A program made the translations under genes and the position numbers. From Bacillota bacterium (lineage in GTDB: Bacteria > Bacillota > UBA4882 > UBA10575), in NCBI GenBank assembly GCA_012838955.1, contig DUOH01000026.1, positions 1 to 64,000 of the forward strand: 64,000 bases of DNA, given 5' to 3'. A model generated the notes under the pieces. It was not told the origin of the DNA. It searched no databases and was given only the letters and a program-made list of their open reading frames with translations. Positions 53,604-62,749 of this stretch are shown piece after piece (position 1 is the first letter of the stretch; each line of letters begins with the position of its first letter).

Positions 53604-54129
53604 AAAATAACCTCCTTATTTTTATTTATATATAAAATGATATTCATGAGAAAAGCGGGAGATTTGCTCTGCCGACCCGCTCCCGAATATCCAATATTTT
53701 TTTCGTTAGTTTTCCCAAATCTCCTTCTCCTATTACTGAAATTATCCTGAATTATGTGGTTTTTTCATAACTTTAACAGAATAGATCAGAATCTGTCTCA
53801 TAAATTTCAATTTACTTCCTCCAACTGGCCCTCCTCCACCATCCCCGCAACCCTTTGAGATGATCTGCGCCGCCAAATGCCCAACACCGTCAGCAGGAGC
53901 AGACCATGACGAACTTGAACGCGGCCTCTCGCACAGCAAAACGGGCAGGCGACAAAAAAGCAACAGGGGATCAGCCCGTTCAATCGGACACCGTCTTCCA
54001 AACATAATACATATATGCGCCCGGACGGGCTGATATGAATGGGACAAACAGATCTCTTCGATATAACCTTTCAGAAACGAGCGTCTTTGAAATTTTTCAA
54101 ATAAAATGCGGAAGAAAAATCAGTCCCAC
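53604..54129. other. 526-bp region between ppdK and degV, no certain gene
   Basis: The minus strand has a 64-codon frame from a TTG at 54001 to 53807 with a Cys-rich stretch (PCCFFVACPFCC) and a hydrophobic segment (LLLLTVLGIW) before an Arg cluster. There is no SD and no family match, so it is only a possible small or decayed gene. A different-frame 101-codon ORF at 53742-54047 looks spurious. A small inverted repeat GCCCGTCCGGGC lies near 54020. Confidence 0.3.
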
Positions 54130-54993
54130 TTAGTTCCCTGAAGCTAATGAAAACTTCGGTACCACACTTATAGCCAATGCCCCCGGGCCTACATGGGTCC
54201 CTAAAGCCGGGCCGGCTTCTCTAAGCAAGATCTCAGCCTGCTCAAAATCCCCTTGAATCCGGGATTTCAGGCGAAGGGCTTCTTCTTCAGCAGCCGTGTG
54301 CAAAACAGTAATGATCGCTTTCGTCTCCGTGGTGATCTCCTTTTTGAACTCAGCGAGGAGTAGTGAGATCATCTCCCGTCTGCTACGGGCTTTGGTAATG
54401 GGCTCCACCTCTCCATCGACCAGCCAGATCAAGGGTTTCACCCGCAGAACGGAACCTAGAAAAGCAGTAACTCTCCCAATCCGTCCCCCTCGTTTTAAGA
54501 ATTCCAACGTATCAAGGGTTACAAATAAACGGACCCGCTTGCGCAGGGATTCAAGGATCTTAACGACTTGATCAATACTAAACCCTTTCTGTAGAGCCCG
54601 GCACGCCTCGAGCACCAGCCCACCCTGGCCCATAGAGGCGGAGAGGGAATCAACCACCCGAATATCAGCGCCGGGAATCATCTCCCCGGCCATTTGCGCG
54701 GTATGGAAGGTGCCGGAGAGCTTCCCCGAGATATGAATAGAGAGCAGAGCGTCAAACTTCTGCAACAGCCGGCGGTAGGTATCAACAAAAAACCCCAAAG
54801 CAGGCTGGGAAGTCTTTGGCGTGAGTTTCTGCTCAACCAGTTTTCTGTAGAACTCTTGCCGGGTAATGTCGATTCCGTCACGGTACTCCTTGTTATTCAA
54901 ATTAACGTGAAAGGGGATAATTTCTATACCCAGTTCAGCAGCGAGTTCTCTTGGAAGATCGGATCCGCTGTCGGTTACAATTCCTACCTTCAT
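54130..54993 (-). CDS. DegV family fatty acid-binding protein
   Basis: DegV/FakB proteins bind a fatty acid and present it to FakA kinase. The start VGIVTDSGSDLPRELAAELGIEIIPFHVN, TSQPALGFFVDTYRRLL and ISGKLSGTFHTA are diagnostic. Length 287 aa. It stands alone; no fakA is in the window, so whether it acts in lipid uptake is an inference from the family. Confidence 0.9.
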   Translation of the reverse strand: MKVGIVTDSGSDLPRELAAELGIEIIPFHVNLNNKEYRDGIDITRQEFYRKLVEQKLTPKTSQPALGFFVDTYRRLLQKFDALLSIHISGKLSGTFHTAQMAGEMIPGADIRVVDSLSASMGQGGLVLEACRALQKGFSIDQVVKILESLRKRVRLFVTLDTLEFLKRGGRIGRVTAFLGSVLRVKPLIWLVDGEVEPITKARSRREMISLLLAEFKKEITTETKAIITVLHTAAEEEALRLKSRIQGDFEQAEILLREAGPALGTHVGPGALAISVVPKFSLASGN

Positions 54994-55093
54994 CCTATCA
55001 ACCTACTTTCTTTTATTTAGTATAACGATCATTAGACGGTACGCCGCCAGGAAAAGTGTCGCGATCATGCTTCTTTTACTATTTATTATTCTG

Positions 55094-55195
55094 TTACGAT
55101 ACCTCCATCAGGCGAATGGCCCATAGTGCAACCAAGGTAAGGATCGTAACTGGTGATCCGATTTCCAAAAACCGACTTAGCTCCTTCTGCGTCAG
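55094..55195 (-). CDS. Possible 33-aa single-TM membrane peptide
   Basis: In the 248-bp gap between folD and degV, one frame reads (M)TQKELSRFLEIGSPVTILTLVALWAIRLMEVS and stops. It has a polar amphipathic start and a clean TM helix. No ATG or GTG is in frame; CTG at 55195 is the most natural start, and a TTG at 55168 behind AAGGAG would give 24 aa. The frame is preceded by a stop a few codons upstream. Coding is plausible but unproven. Confidence 0.35.
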   Translation of the reverse strand: MTQKELSRFLEIGSPVTILTLVALWAIRLMEVS

Positions 55196-55241
55196 GGTGT
55201 TTTCTTCTACTTTACTTCTTCATTAGATAATGAATATTGTA

Positions 55242-56093
55242 TTATCTCATTACAAGCCGGGTAGCTTCTACTGTATTCTTCATCAACATAGCGATAGTCA
55301 TGGGACCCACTCCCCCGGGGACCGGAGTGATCGCCCCGGCTACCTGGGATACGGTGGCAAAATCCACATCACCTACTAATTTCCCGTCAGGCAAACGGTT
55401 GGTGCCCACGTCAATGACGACAGCGCCCGGCTTTACCATCTCCTTGGTGATCAGCCGCGCCTTACCTACGGCCACCACTAAGATGTCTGCTCGTTTTGTC
55501 ACCTCGCCCAGGTTTTTCGTACGGGAGTGACAAACCGTTACTGTTCCGTTTTGTTGCAATAAAAGAAGCGCCTGGGGCTTGCCGACGATATTGCTCCTCC
55601 CCACCACCACGCATTCACTGCCTTCAACCCGGACCCCGCTTTCCTTGATTAACTCCATAATGCCTGCCGGGGTACAGGGAACCAAGCCGGGGAGACCAGC
55701 CAAGAGCCTTCCCTGATTAACGGGGTGGAAACCGTCTACATCCTTCTCCGGGCGAATGGTCTCAATCACCGCCTCCGCATTCAAGTGCGGCGGAAGTGGC
55801 AGTTGGACCAGGATTCCGCTGACCTCCGCCTTGGTATTCAACGACTTAACCAGATCAACCAGTTCTTGCTGAGAAGTAGTAGCGGGCAGATTATATTGCC
55901 ATGATTTTATCCCCAATCCCTGACAAGCACGGTGTTTGTTCCGTACGTAGATTTGAGAGGCGGGATCCTCTCCCACCAAAATAACGGCTAGTCCCGGGTA
56001 AATTCCATCGGTATTAAGCTCTTGCACTTCCCGTTTGATCTCGTCTCTTATTTTAGCCGCCAAGGCTTTTCCGTCTATAATTTGCGCTGCCAC
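55242..56093 (-). CDS. folD: Methylenetetrahydrofolate dehydrogenase/cyclohydrolase FolD
   Basis: FolD oxidises methylene-THF to methenyl-THF and hydrolyses it to formyl-THF. Signatures are [10 protein letters not shown] with the catalytic Lys, [27 protein letters not shown] and [12 protein letters not shown]. Length 283 aa. Start GTG at 56093. It lies 65 bp after fhs, so the two act in succession on formyl-THF. Confidence 0.96.
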   Translation of the reverse strand: MAAQIIDGKALAAKIRDEIKREVQELNTDGIYPGLAVILVGEDPASQIYVRNKHRACQGLGIKSWQYNLPATTSQQELVDLVKSLNTKAEVSGILVQLPLPPHLNAEAVIETIRPEKDVDGFHPVNQGRLLAGLPGLVPCTPAGIMELIKESGVRVEGSECVVVGRSNIVGKPQALLLLQQNGTVTVCHSRTKNLGEVTKRADILVVAVGKARLITKEMVKPGAVVIDVGTNRLPDGKLVGDVDFATVSQVAGAITPVPGGVGPMTIAMLMKNTVEATRLVMR

Positions 56094-56157
56094 AAGAACA
56101 CCCCTTTCCCGCGCCCGTGCGCGGTATCTACTGTTTCATGATATTATCTAAAACAAT

Positions 56158-57831
56158 CTAGAAGAGACCGATGATGGTCCCGTCCGCCTTCAGATCCATT
56201 TTTTCCGCAGCCGGAACCGGTGGCAGCCCCGGCATAGTAAGGATATTTCCGGCCAAGGCCACAATAAAACCGGCGCCCGCTGCGATTCTCAGATCACGGA
56301 TAGTAAGGATCCACCCTTGCGGGGCTCCCTTACGGGCCGGATCATCCGACAAAGACATCTGGGTTTTGGCCACACAAACCGGAAACCTCTCCAGTCCCAG
56401 TTCTTTAATTTTTATTAAAGCCTTCTCTGCCTCTTTAGAGTAGACTACCCCGTCCGCCCCATAAATCTTAGTTGCTAAAATATGAATCTTTTCCTCAATT
56501 GACATCTCTGCGGAATACACCGGGGCAAACCGGTTTTGCGCTTCGTCAATCGTTTTCAGCACCGCCTCAGCCAGCTTCACCCCACCGGCCCCGCCTTCCG
56601 CCACCACTGTGGAGACTTCCGCAGGCACGCCCTTAGCCCGACAGAACTCCATAATTACCTCCAGTTCTTGGTCACTGTCAGTCGGGAATTTATTCACCGC
56701 CACCACGACCGGAAGCCCGAAGACACAGGTCAAATTATCGAGATGTTTCTCCAGGTTGGCCAGACCGGCGCTGACCGCTGATGGATTATCTTGGTCCAAC
56801 TTCTCTTTAGGCACGCCCCCATGACTCTTCAAAGCGCGGACCGAAGCCACCAGTACTGCCACAGCGGGTTTGACGCCGCTTTGGGGAGAGACAATATCAA
56901 AGAACTTCTCAGCGCCTAAGTCAGCAGCGAATCCCCCTTCCGTCACCACATAATCACCGAGTTTCAGCGCTAATTTGGTGGCGAGGATACTGTTGTTGCC
57001 ATGGGCAATATTGGCAAAAGGCCCGCCATGAATAAAGGTTGGTTGCCCCTCCAGAGTCTGAACAAGGTTTGGTTTGAGCGCTTCTTTTAACAGAATGGCC
57101 ATGGCGCCTACGGCATGTAAATCCCTGGCATAGACCGGATTACCCTGATGGGTATAACCCACCAGAATTGCCCCCAGTCTCTCCTTTAAATCTTCAATAC
57201 TCTCAGCCAAACAAAGGATGGCCATGATTTCAGAGGCCACAGAGATCTCAAAACCGCTTTCCCGTACGATCCCATCGCTTTTGCCCCCCAGGCCCACCAC
57301 GATCCTTCTTAATTGACGGTCTGAGATATCCATGACCCTCTTCCAAAGCAGCTGCTTGGGATCGATCCCCAAGTGATTTCCCTGGTAGATATGGTTCTCG
57401 ATCAGAGCGGAGAGTAAGTTATGAGCGGCGGTTACTGCGTGAATATCACCGGTAAAGTGTAGATTAATCTCATCCATAGGTAGGACTTGGGCATAACCGC
57501 CTCCGGCTGCTCCTCCTTTTACACCAAAAGTGGGGCCTAAGGACGGTTCTCTTAAAGCTAAAACCACTTTTTTCCCAAGTTTCCCTAAGGCCTGGGTCAA
57601 ACCTACGGCAGTGCAAGTCTTTCCTTCACCGGCCGGAGTAGGAGTAATGGCTGTGACATAGATTAGTTTCCCATCCGCTTCTTCTTTACGCGCTGTCAGC
57701 GCCTGCAGACTTACCTTGGCTTTATATCTACCATATTGTTCATACTCTTCTTCTCCCAGGCCAAGGTTGGCGGCTACTGTATTAATCGGCGCCAACCTTG
57801 CCTGTTGAGCGATTTCAATATCTGATAACAT
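56158..57831 (-). CDS. fhs: Formate-tetrahydrofolate ligase
   Basis: Fhs condenses formate and THF with ATP to 10-formyl-THF, the entry of the methyl branch of the Wood-Ljungdahl pathway or of one-carbon assimilation. The ATP site ITPTPAGEGKTC, GPTFGVKGGAAGGGYAQV and the C-terminal MPGLPPVPAAEKMD are all standard. Length 557 aa. It pairs with folD downstream. Presence of Rnf makes an energy link possible, but CODH/acetyl-CoA synthase is not in this window, so acetogenesis is not shown. Confidence 0.97.
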   Translation of the reverse strand: MLSDIEIAQQARLAPINTVAANLGLGEEEYEQYGRYKAKVSLQALTARKEEADGKLIYVTAITPTPAGEGKTCTAVGLTQALGKLGKKVVLALREPSLGPTFGVKGGAAGGGYAQVLPMDEINLHFTGDIHAVTAAHNLLSALIENHIYQGNHLGIDPKQLLWKRVMDISDRQLRRIVVGLGGKSDGIVRESGFEISVASEIMAILCLAESIEDLKERLGAILVGYTHQGNPVYARDLHAVGAMAILLKEALKPNLVQTLEGQPTFIHGGPFANIAHGNNSILATKLALKLGDYVVTEGGFAADLGAEKFFDIVSPQSGVKPAVAVLVASVRALKSHGGVPKEKLDQDNPSAVSAGLANLEKHLDNLTCVFGLPVVVAVNKFPTDSDQELEVIMEFCRAKGVPAEVSTVVAEGGAGGVKLAEAVLKTIDEAQNRFAPVYSAEMSIEEKIHILATKIYGADGVVYSKEAEKALIKIKELGLERFPVCVAKTQMSLSDDPARKGAPQGWILTIRDLRIAAGAGFIVALAGNILTMPGLPPVPAAEKMDLKADGTIIGLF

Positions 57832-57950
57832 GATGCAACCACTCTCCCCATTTTGCTTGAATTCCCCTGCTTTATCCGGAGAATAAACCAGAATACCAAA
57901 TCAATAAAGGTAATCTATTTTGATCTACTTGAGAAGCTACTGCCTAAAGA

Positions 57951-58000
57951 CTATAGTCTTTATAGAACTATAGAAACTATAGCAGCTATAGGGACTATAA
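57951..58000. repeat. 9-bp tandem repeat CTATAGnnn, about six copies
   Basis: CTATAG or a one-base variant starts at 57951, 57960 (TTATAG), 57968, 57977, 57986 and 57995 (CTATAA), so the period is 9 bp (one step of 8). The hexamer is itself palindromic. The last copy holds the murI stop codon. On the minus strand the repeat places in-frame TAG codons after murI, and it ends about 120 bp before fhs. Confidence 0.85.
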
Positions 58001-58798
58001 CAATTGTCCACTCACTCCTTCTCCCACTCCCCCCCACAACCGGTGGATCACCGGAGCCACTGCTTGCGGATGGCCGGAGGTGAAAAAGAATTCCCTACCA
58101 CCCTTGGTCCGCTGCGTTAAGAGGTTGTGTTCCCGCAAAACCCGCAGAGCCTGCCTGGCGACAGGCGCCCCGGTATCAATAATCTTGACCCCAGGACCGG
58201 CCTTCTTCTCTACCAGAGACCGGATGAAAGGATAATGAGTGCAGCCTAGGATAATGACGTCCACTCCACTCTCGATCAATGGCGCTGTGCACTCTCCAAC
58301 GATACGCTCGGTCTCGCCGCCCGCTTCAACCTCTCCGGCCTCAATCCGTTCTACCAGACCATGACAAGGCTGGGTAAAGATTAAAGTTTCCCCGGCATAG
58401 CGTTTCAATAAAGAGTAGAACCTTTCGCCGGAGAGTGTAACACCGGTAGCCAATACCCCCACTTTATGGTTTCTGGAATACAGCACTCCTTGTTTGATCG
58501 CTGGCTCTACCCCGACAAAATGCACGTCCGGGTATTTAGTCCGCAGATCCTCTAAGGCCGTAACAGAGGCGGTGTTACAGGCGACAATAATCAGTTTGGC
58601 TCCTTTGGTCAGTAGAAATTCCGTTAGTTTATAAGACCTCTCTTTAATAAAAGTCGGAGTCTTCGCCCCATAGGGACAGTACTTGGAATCGGCGAAGTAT
58701 AATAAATCTTCCTTCGGCAACAGGAGACGGACCTCTTTAAGAATGGATAATCCACCGACTCCGGAATCGAAAACACCAATCGGATCGGTTGCTGACAA
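57995..58798 (-). CDS. murI: Glutamate racemase
   Basis: MurI makes D-glutamate for peptidoglycan. The motifs FDSGVGGLSIL, VACNTASVTAL (first catalytic Cys) and ILGCTHYPFI (second catalytic Cys) are present. I use the TTG at 58798 because AAGGTGAG lies 4-5 bp upstream and the protein then starts SATDPIGVFDSG, as in the family; the ATG at 58864 has no SD. Length 267 aa is normal. Its stop lies inside the CTATAG repeat. Confidence 0.94.
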   Translation of the reverse strand: MSATDPIGVFDSGVGGLSILKEVRLLLPKEDLLYFADSKYCPYGAKTPTFIKERSYKLTEFLLTKGAKLIIVACNTASVTALEDLRTKYPDVHFVGVEPAIKQGVLYSRNHKVGVLATGVTLSGERFYSLLKRYAGETLIFTQPCHGLVERIEAGEVEAGGETERIVGECTAPLIESGVDVIILGCTHYPFIRSLVEKKAGPGVKIIDTGAPVARQALRVLREHNLLTQRTKGGREFFFTSGHPQAVAPVIHRLWGGVGEGVSGQLL

Positions 58799-59181
58799 GT
58801 AACTCACCTTCTTATTTGTGGCGAAACAATCTCTGCAAAGCTTCGCTTTACCTGGGTTATTCATACGCGCACTCGTGCACGAGAATCGCGCAAATTAAGA
58901 AAATATCCTTATTTTGTCAGATGTTAAGTTAATATATAATATGCCATTTTTCCGCAAACTCATGCGTGGGTTTCGTGGGTTTATAGTATCTTAATTTAGC
59001 TGTCACAAACTATATAGTATCTCATTTTTCCGGATCTGACAATCTTTTATGTTCATGGATTGCAGGTATTACCTTCTCCCAATTTTTACAGATTTTGATA
59101 TAATAGAATGGAATAAATAGAACCCAGTCAGAACCCATGTCATGTTTTTGTTTAATAAAACAATATAAAGGAGTTTATCGT
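58799..59181. other. Divergent promoter region murI / SpoIID-domain gene
   Basis: About 380 bp without a gene. It has a 12-bp palindrome CTCGTGCACGAG near 58870-58881 and an extended -10 for the plus-strand gene at 59096-59104. The murI promoter is not clear. Confidence 0.45.
59096..59104 (+). promoter_or_regulatory. Extended -10 promoter of the TPR-SpoIID gene
   Basis: TGATATAAT matches the extended -10 consensus TGnTATAAT. It lies about 78 bp before the ATG at 59182. No clear -35 at 17 bp. Confidence 0.55.
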
Positions 59182-61368
59182 ATGCTGATCCAAAATGGGA
59201 AGGGATGCGGTTTAAAACAACCTAAAAACGAACGGATGGCAAAGCTCTTCCTCATCCTCGTCTTACTCTTACTCACCGTTCTTTCCGCACCCGGCTTATC
59301 ACTGAAAAACAAGGAATTCACGGATCCGACAGGCAGCGACCTGGTGTATCCCGGGGTAGTCTGGGCCAATCCGACGCCGGATTCCGCTTCTTTTCTGTAT
59401 GAAAAAGCTATCAGCCTCTATTATCAGGGAAAGCCGACAGAGAGTATAAATATCCTCCGGCAGTATATCCTGGATTACCCGGAAGATAACCAAGCCCGCC
59501 TGGATCTGGTCGTTCTCCTGAGGGAAGCCGGTCGGCTGCCAGAAGCTTACACCCACCTGGATTTATTATCCAGAAAATATCCGCAAGAGCAAGAGTATGA
59601 AAGTGAAAGAGCGAAAACAGCGTATCTTCTCGGGCAGGCGGATCTGCTCCGGAAGCTGAAAGCTTATGGAGGCGCTGCGGAGGGTTTTCACTACTGGCGG
59701 AATATGGGATACTTGGATTTCGAGCATCAAGACAAGTTGAAAGCAGTTGAAGCCCTGCGGAGTTCGTCGGCGGCTGAGGCCAAAAGCGCCCTGACCTATT
59801 ATGCCTTAGGCCGGGCTTATCTGGAGCAAAGAGAGTATGCTGCAGCCGAAGTTCACTTAAGACAAGCTCTCCGTAAGGACGCGTATTTTAATACGGCTTT
59901 ATACCCGTTGGCCCAGGCTTATTTAGGCCAAGGAAAGATCAGAGCAGCCTATGACAGTTTAAGAAAACTCTGCCGACTGGCGCCTTGGGATCAAACGGCC
60001 AACACAGAATTGGCGCGCTTGGTGGCCAATCATCCGGAGCTCACCGCAGATGAGCAGAGGGCTAAAGCAGAAAAAGTCATCGTCACCTCCCCCATCCGGG
60101 TCACTCCCTTTCACAGTAAAGGGAGTACGGTTCCTGTCATCCGGGTGGGATTGGCAGAGAATATTCAAGATTTACAGATCAAAACCGGCGGCTCCTTTAT
60201 CCTGGTTGAAGAAGGCGGCTCGGCCAGAGTAAGCGGACCGGCGGAGATGATCTTATCCGTCCACGCCCAAGACGGAAAAACCAGAATCACTACAGGGGAT
60301 GGCAGGGTCCTATTAACCACCGGGTCCACAGTAACTTTGTCTTATGAAGATACAAATAATGCGCAGGCCTCCGCCAGCGGGACCAGGACCGTTCCCACGA
60401 CCGCCGTGTTTGACCTGGAATTTGGGAAAGGACAGTATTGGGCGGGAGAAGCGGACCGGTTTTACCGGGGAGAAATACAATTCCGGCCCGGTCAAAAAGG
60501 GATCACCGTCATTAATCGCCTGAGTCTGGAGGAGTACTTGTATTCGGTTCTTCCTGCGGAAATGCCGGCCAGTTGGCCGCAGGAAGCATTACGCGCTCAA
60601 GCCATTGCCGCCAGATCTTATGCCCTCGCCAATATGGGTGGCTTCGCCCAACGCGGTTTTGATGTCATGGGCTCGGTGCTCTCCGCCGCCTATAAAGGAG
60701 CAAAGAATGAAACAAAGAAGACCAATTGGGCGGTGGATACTACGAAAGGCCAAGTTATGACTTATAACGGCAAAGTAATCCCTGCTTTCTTCTCGGCAAA
60801 CTCCGGAGGTTATACGGAAAGCCAAAAGAGTGTCTGGGGGTCGGACAACCCTTATCTGCAGGCTGTCCCGGATATACTACTGTCGCAGAAAGGCGGCTGT
60901 TTTTCTCCATACCAGCTTTATCAATGGGTAAAAACCCGGCCACGAACCTATAGCGCCAATTCTACCAGTTCTTACCGGTGGCAGGTTTTAGTGCCTGCCG
61001 TGGACATTGAAAACCGGCTCGGGCAAGGGGATAAAGTGGGCAGAATCACTGCCATCACCACAGCAGGCCGGGGCATTAGCGGTCGCATAGAAAAGGTGGT
61101 TATCAAAGGGGAAAATGGTGATTATGAACTCACCGGTGACTTGAATATCCGGAATAAACTCGGCGGACTGCGCAGCACCCTCTTTGTGGTGGAGCCAAAA
61201 TACGGAGAATACGGTTTGCCTGAGTTCTTCCTCTTTACCGGGGCCGGTTGGGGCCATGGAGTGGGCATGTGCCAAACCGGTGCCTCCGGGATGGCCTCTG
61301 CCGGCTATAAAGGGGAGGAAATCTTAACCCATTACTATTCCGGAGTAGAAATTACCACGCTTTATTAG
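59182..61368 (+). CDS. Secreted TPR protein with SpoIID/LytB domain
   Basis: The 728-aa protein has a signal peptide/TM (about 20-37, LILVLLLLTVLSAPG), three or more TPR-like repeats (about 60-290, for example SALTYYALGRAYLEQREYAAAEVHLRQAL) and a middle beta domain. A SpoIID domain follows (about 440-728: LSLEEYLYSVLPAEMP, AIAARSYALAN, and WGHGVGMCQTGASGMA). SpoIID cleaves glycan strands; here the catalytic Glu region is intact in appearance. I use the ATG at 59182 behind AAAGGAG; the ORF upstream codons lack an SD. It is not SpoIID itself, which is shorter and lacks TPRs. Role is probably wall remodelling. Confidence 0.85.
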   Translation: MLIQNGKGCGLKQPKNERMAKLFLILVLLLLTVLSAPGLSLKNKEFTDPTGSDLVYPGVVWANPTPDSASFLYEKAISLYYQGKPTESINILRQYILDYPEDNQARLDLVVLLREAGRLPEAYTHLDLLSRKYPQEQEYESERAKTAYLLGQADLLRKLKAYGGAAEGFHYWRNMGYLDFEHQDKLKAVEALRSSSAAEAKSALTYYALGRAYLEQREYAAAEVHLRQALRKDAYFNTALYPLAQAYLGQGKIRAAYDSLRKLCRLAPWDQTANTELARLVANHPELTADEQRAKAEKVIVTSPIRVTPFHSKGSTVPVIRVGLAENIQDLQIKTGGSFILVEEGGSARVSGPAEMILSVHAQDGKTRITTGDGRVLLTTGSTVTLSYEDTNNAQASASGTRTVPTTAVFDLEFGKGQYWAGEADRFYRGEIQFRPGQKGITVINRLSLEEYLYSVLPAEMPASWPQEALRAQAIAARSYALANMGGFAQRGFDVMGSVLSAAYKGAKNETKKTNWAVDTTKGQVMTYNGKVIPAFFSANSGGYTESQKSVWGSDNPYLQAVPDILLSQKGGCFSPYQLYQWVKTRPRTYSANSTSSYRWQVLVPAVDIENRLGQGDKVGRITAITTAGRGISGRIEKVVIKGENGDYELTGDLNIRNKLGGLRSTLFVVEPKYGEYGLPEFFLFTGAGWGHGVGMCQTGASGMASAGYKGEEILTHYYSGVEITTLY

Positions 61369-61492
61369 AAGAATAAGTCAATTGAGTAGGAGGCTACCCA
61401 TTAATTGAGTTAATTGAGTAGCCGGTCTCCCACTGCCAGGGCGGACTACGGACTCACTGATTAGATCGCTCCCTGCTGGGCCCATGAATATT

Positions 61493-61528
61493 AAAAGCCC
61501 TCATCGCCATGGGCATGAGGGCCTTTAT
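61493..61528. terminator. Bidirectional terminator between convergent genes
   Basis: GCCCTCAT and ATGAGGGC form the stem (about 61497-61522), with AAAA before and TTTAT after, so U-rich sequence follows on either strand. It lies between the plus-strand SpoIID gene and the minus-strand lipoprotein gene. Direct repeats of AATTGAGT precede it (61380-61422). Confidence 0.75.
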
Positions 61529-61640
61529 CCTCCACAATATTTATCAAATGATCCTGCTTTTATGATCAAGAAGCTTACTCTATAACCGCTTGATTTATTA
61601 TTTGCTTTTCCGACAACCGGTTACACCCTTAGGAAAAACG

Positions 61641-62570
61641 TTATAATTTATTCTGGCTTAATACACCTCCTTCATCTATTCTTTCAATTGTTAAGACATA
61701 CTCCTCTCCCGTCTCCCCGGGAGCCAAGGTGATCATGTACTCCTTTTCCTTCTTTCCCCGGCCGATTTTGAAGTGTTCATTCAGGGGAAAGATCTGCTCA
61801 CCAATGCGTACTCGATCAGTATTGGTAAATACTCCGTCCAAATCCCAATCCAACACCTGTGCCTCAATGGGCTTTTTCCCCTTTAGCGGAAGTGTTCCCG
61901 CTAGATAATGGGGATTTCCAAGTTTGGCCTCGATCGATATTTTGATGGAGGCTGGAATCTCGTAGCCATCAATGTCATCTTCTTCATTTTTCATGGGAGT
62001 GCACTCTATATCATATTCAATATCAATCAAATACTTTCTATTGCTGATGGGCTCAGTAAAAGAAGCCAAACCATAACCATGATGGCGAGTGCCATAACCG
62101 TCTTTATGCAAATTAACCCTTTCCAACCCAGTCTTAGTATCATCTTCAAGTATGGTCAGGGGAACTTCTTCCCTTTGGTCGTTGAGTACCTGTAAGTAGT
62201 TGAATCTATACGGTGGATTCTCAATAAAATTAACTTTGAAGATATAATTGGCTTCACCTACCCTCGAAGCTTCCGCAAATTCTAATAGAACATATAGATC
62301 CGACAGATCAAAGACATATGTTTTGCTAGAAGTAAACATTTTTCTTAGTAGATCGGATACCGTCACCGAAGAAGATTTCGGTCCCGGTTTTAATTCCGAA
62401 AGATCCTTCCCTCTGTCTGTAAACTCATAAATCTTGAGGTAGGTGGAGCCATCAGTTTTTAGCTCCAATAAAATTTGGCTTGATAGATCGTGTTTGCTTA
62501 AATCATCACAACCTACCAAGGCCGAGAAGAAGATGGATAAAGCCAGTAAGAAACAGATTCGCTGTGTCAC
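61641..62570 (-). CDS. Hypothetical lipoprotein with an EF-hand-like loop
   Basis: Not recognised. A lipobox LVGC at 18-21 after a hydrophobic signal marks it as a lipoprotein on the outer face of the cytoplasmic membrane. The rest is mostly beta-strand-like. A DxDxDGxxxxxD segment, DWDLDGVFTNTD (241-252), matches a calcium-binding EF-hand/dockerin loop. The GTG start at 62570 has AAAGGAGG about 8 bp upstream. It is a single gene convergent with the SpoIID gene. Confidence 0.75.
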   Translation of the reverse strand: MTQRICFLLALSIFFSALVGCDDLSKHDLSSQILLELKTDGSTYLKIYEFTDRGKDLSELKPGPKSSSVTVSDLLRKMFTSSKTYVFDLSDLYVLLEFAEASRVGEANYIFKVNFIENPPYRFNYLQVLNDQREEVPLTILEDDTKTGLERVNLHKDGYGTRHHGYGLASFTEPISNRKYLIDIEYDIECTPMKNEEDDIDGYEIPASIKISIEAKLGNPHYLAGTLPLKGKKPIEAQVLDWDLDGVFTNTDRVRIGEQIFPLNEHFKIGRGKKEKEYMITLAPGETGEEYVLTIERIDEGGVLSQNKL

Positions 62571-62749
62571 CCTTTCGCCCTCCTTTGATCATCAGGAGTC
62601 TGTACGAGTATTCTCCGCTGCGATCAGGTATACACTATTTGCTATGGTCTTTTGTTCTTAAAACCATTATTACGGATTCTGCAACATCCAATATATTTTA
62701 CCCGCATAACTCCTAAATGATCTTAACATCCACACACAACTAAAATTTA

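Noticed and set aside
53742-54047. 101-codon minus-strand frame between ppdK and degV
   Set aside because: No SD, low-complexity Gly/Arg/Ser composition and overlap with another unsupported frame. Kept only as a note in the intergenic entry.
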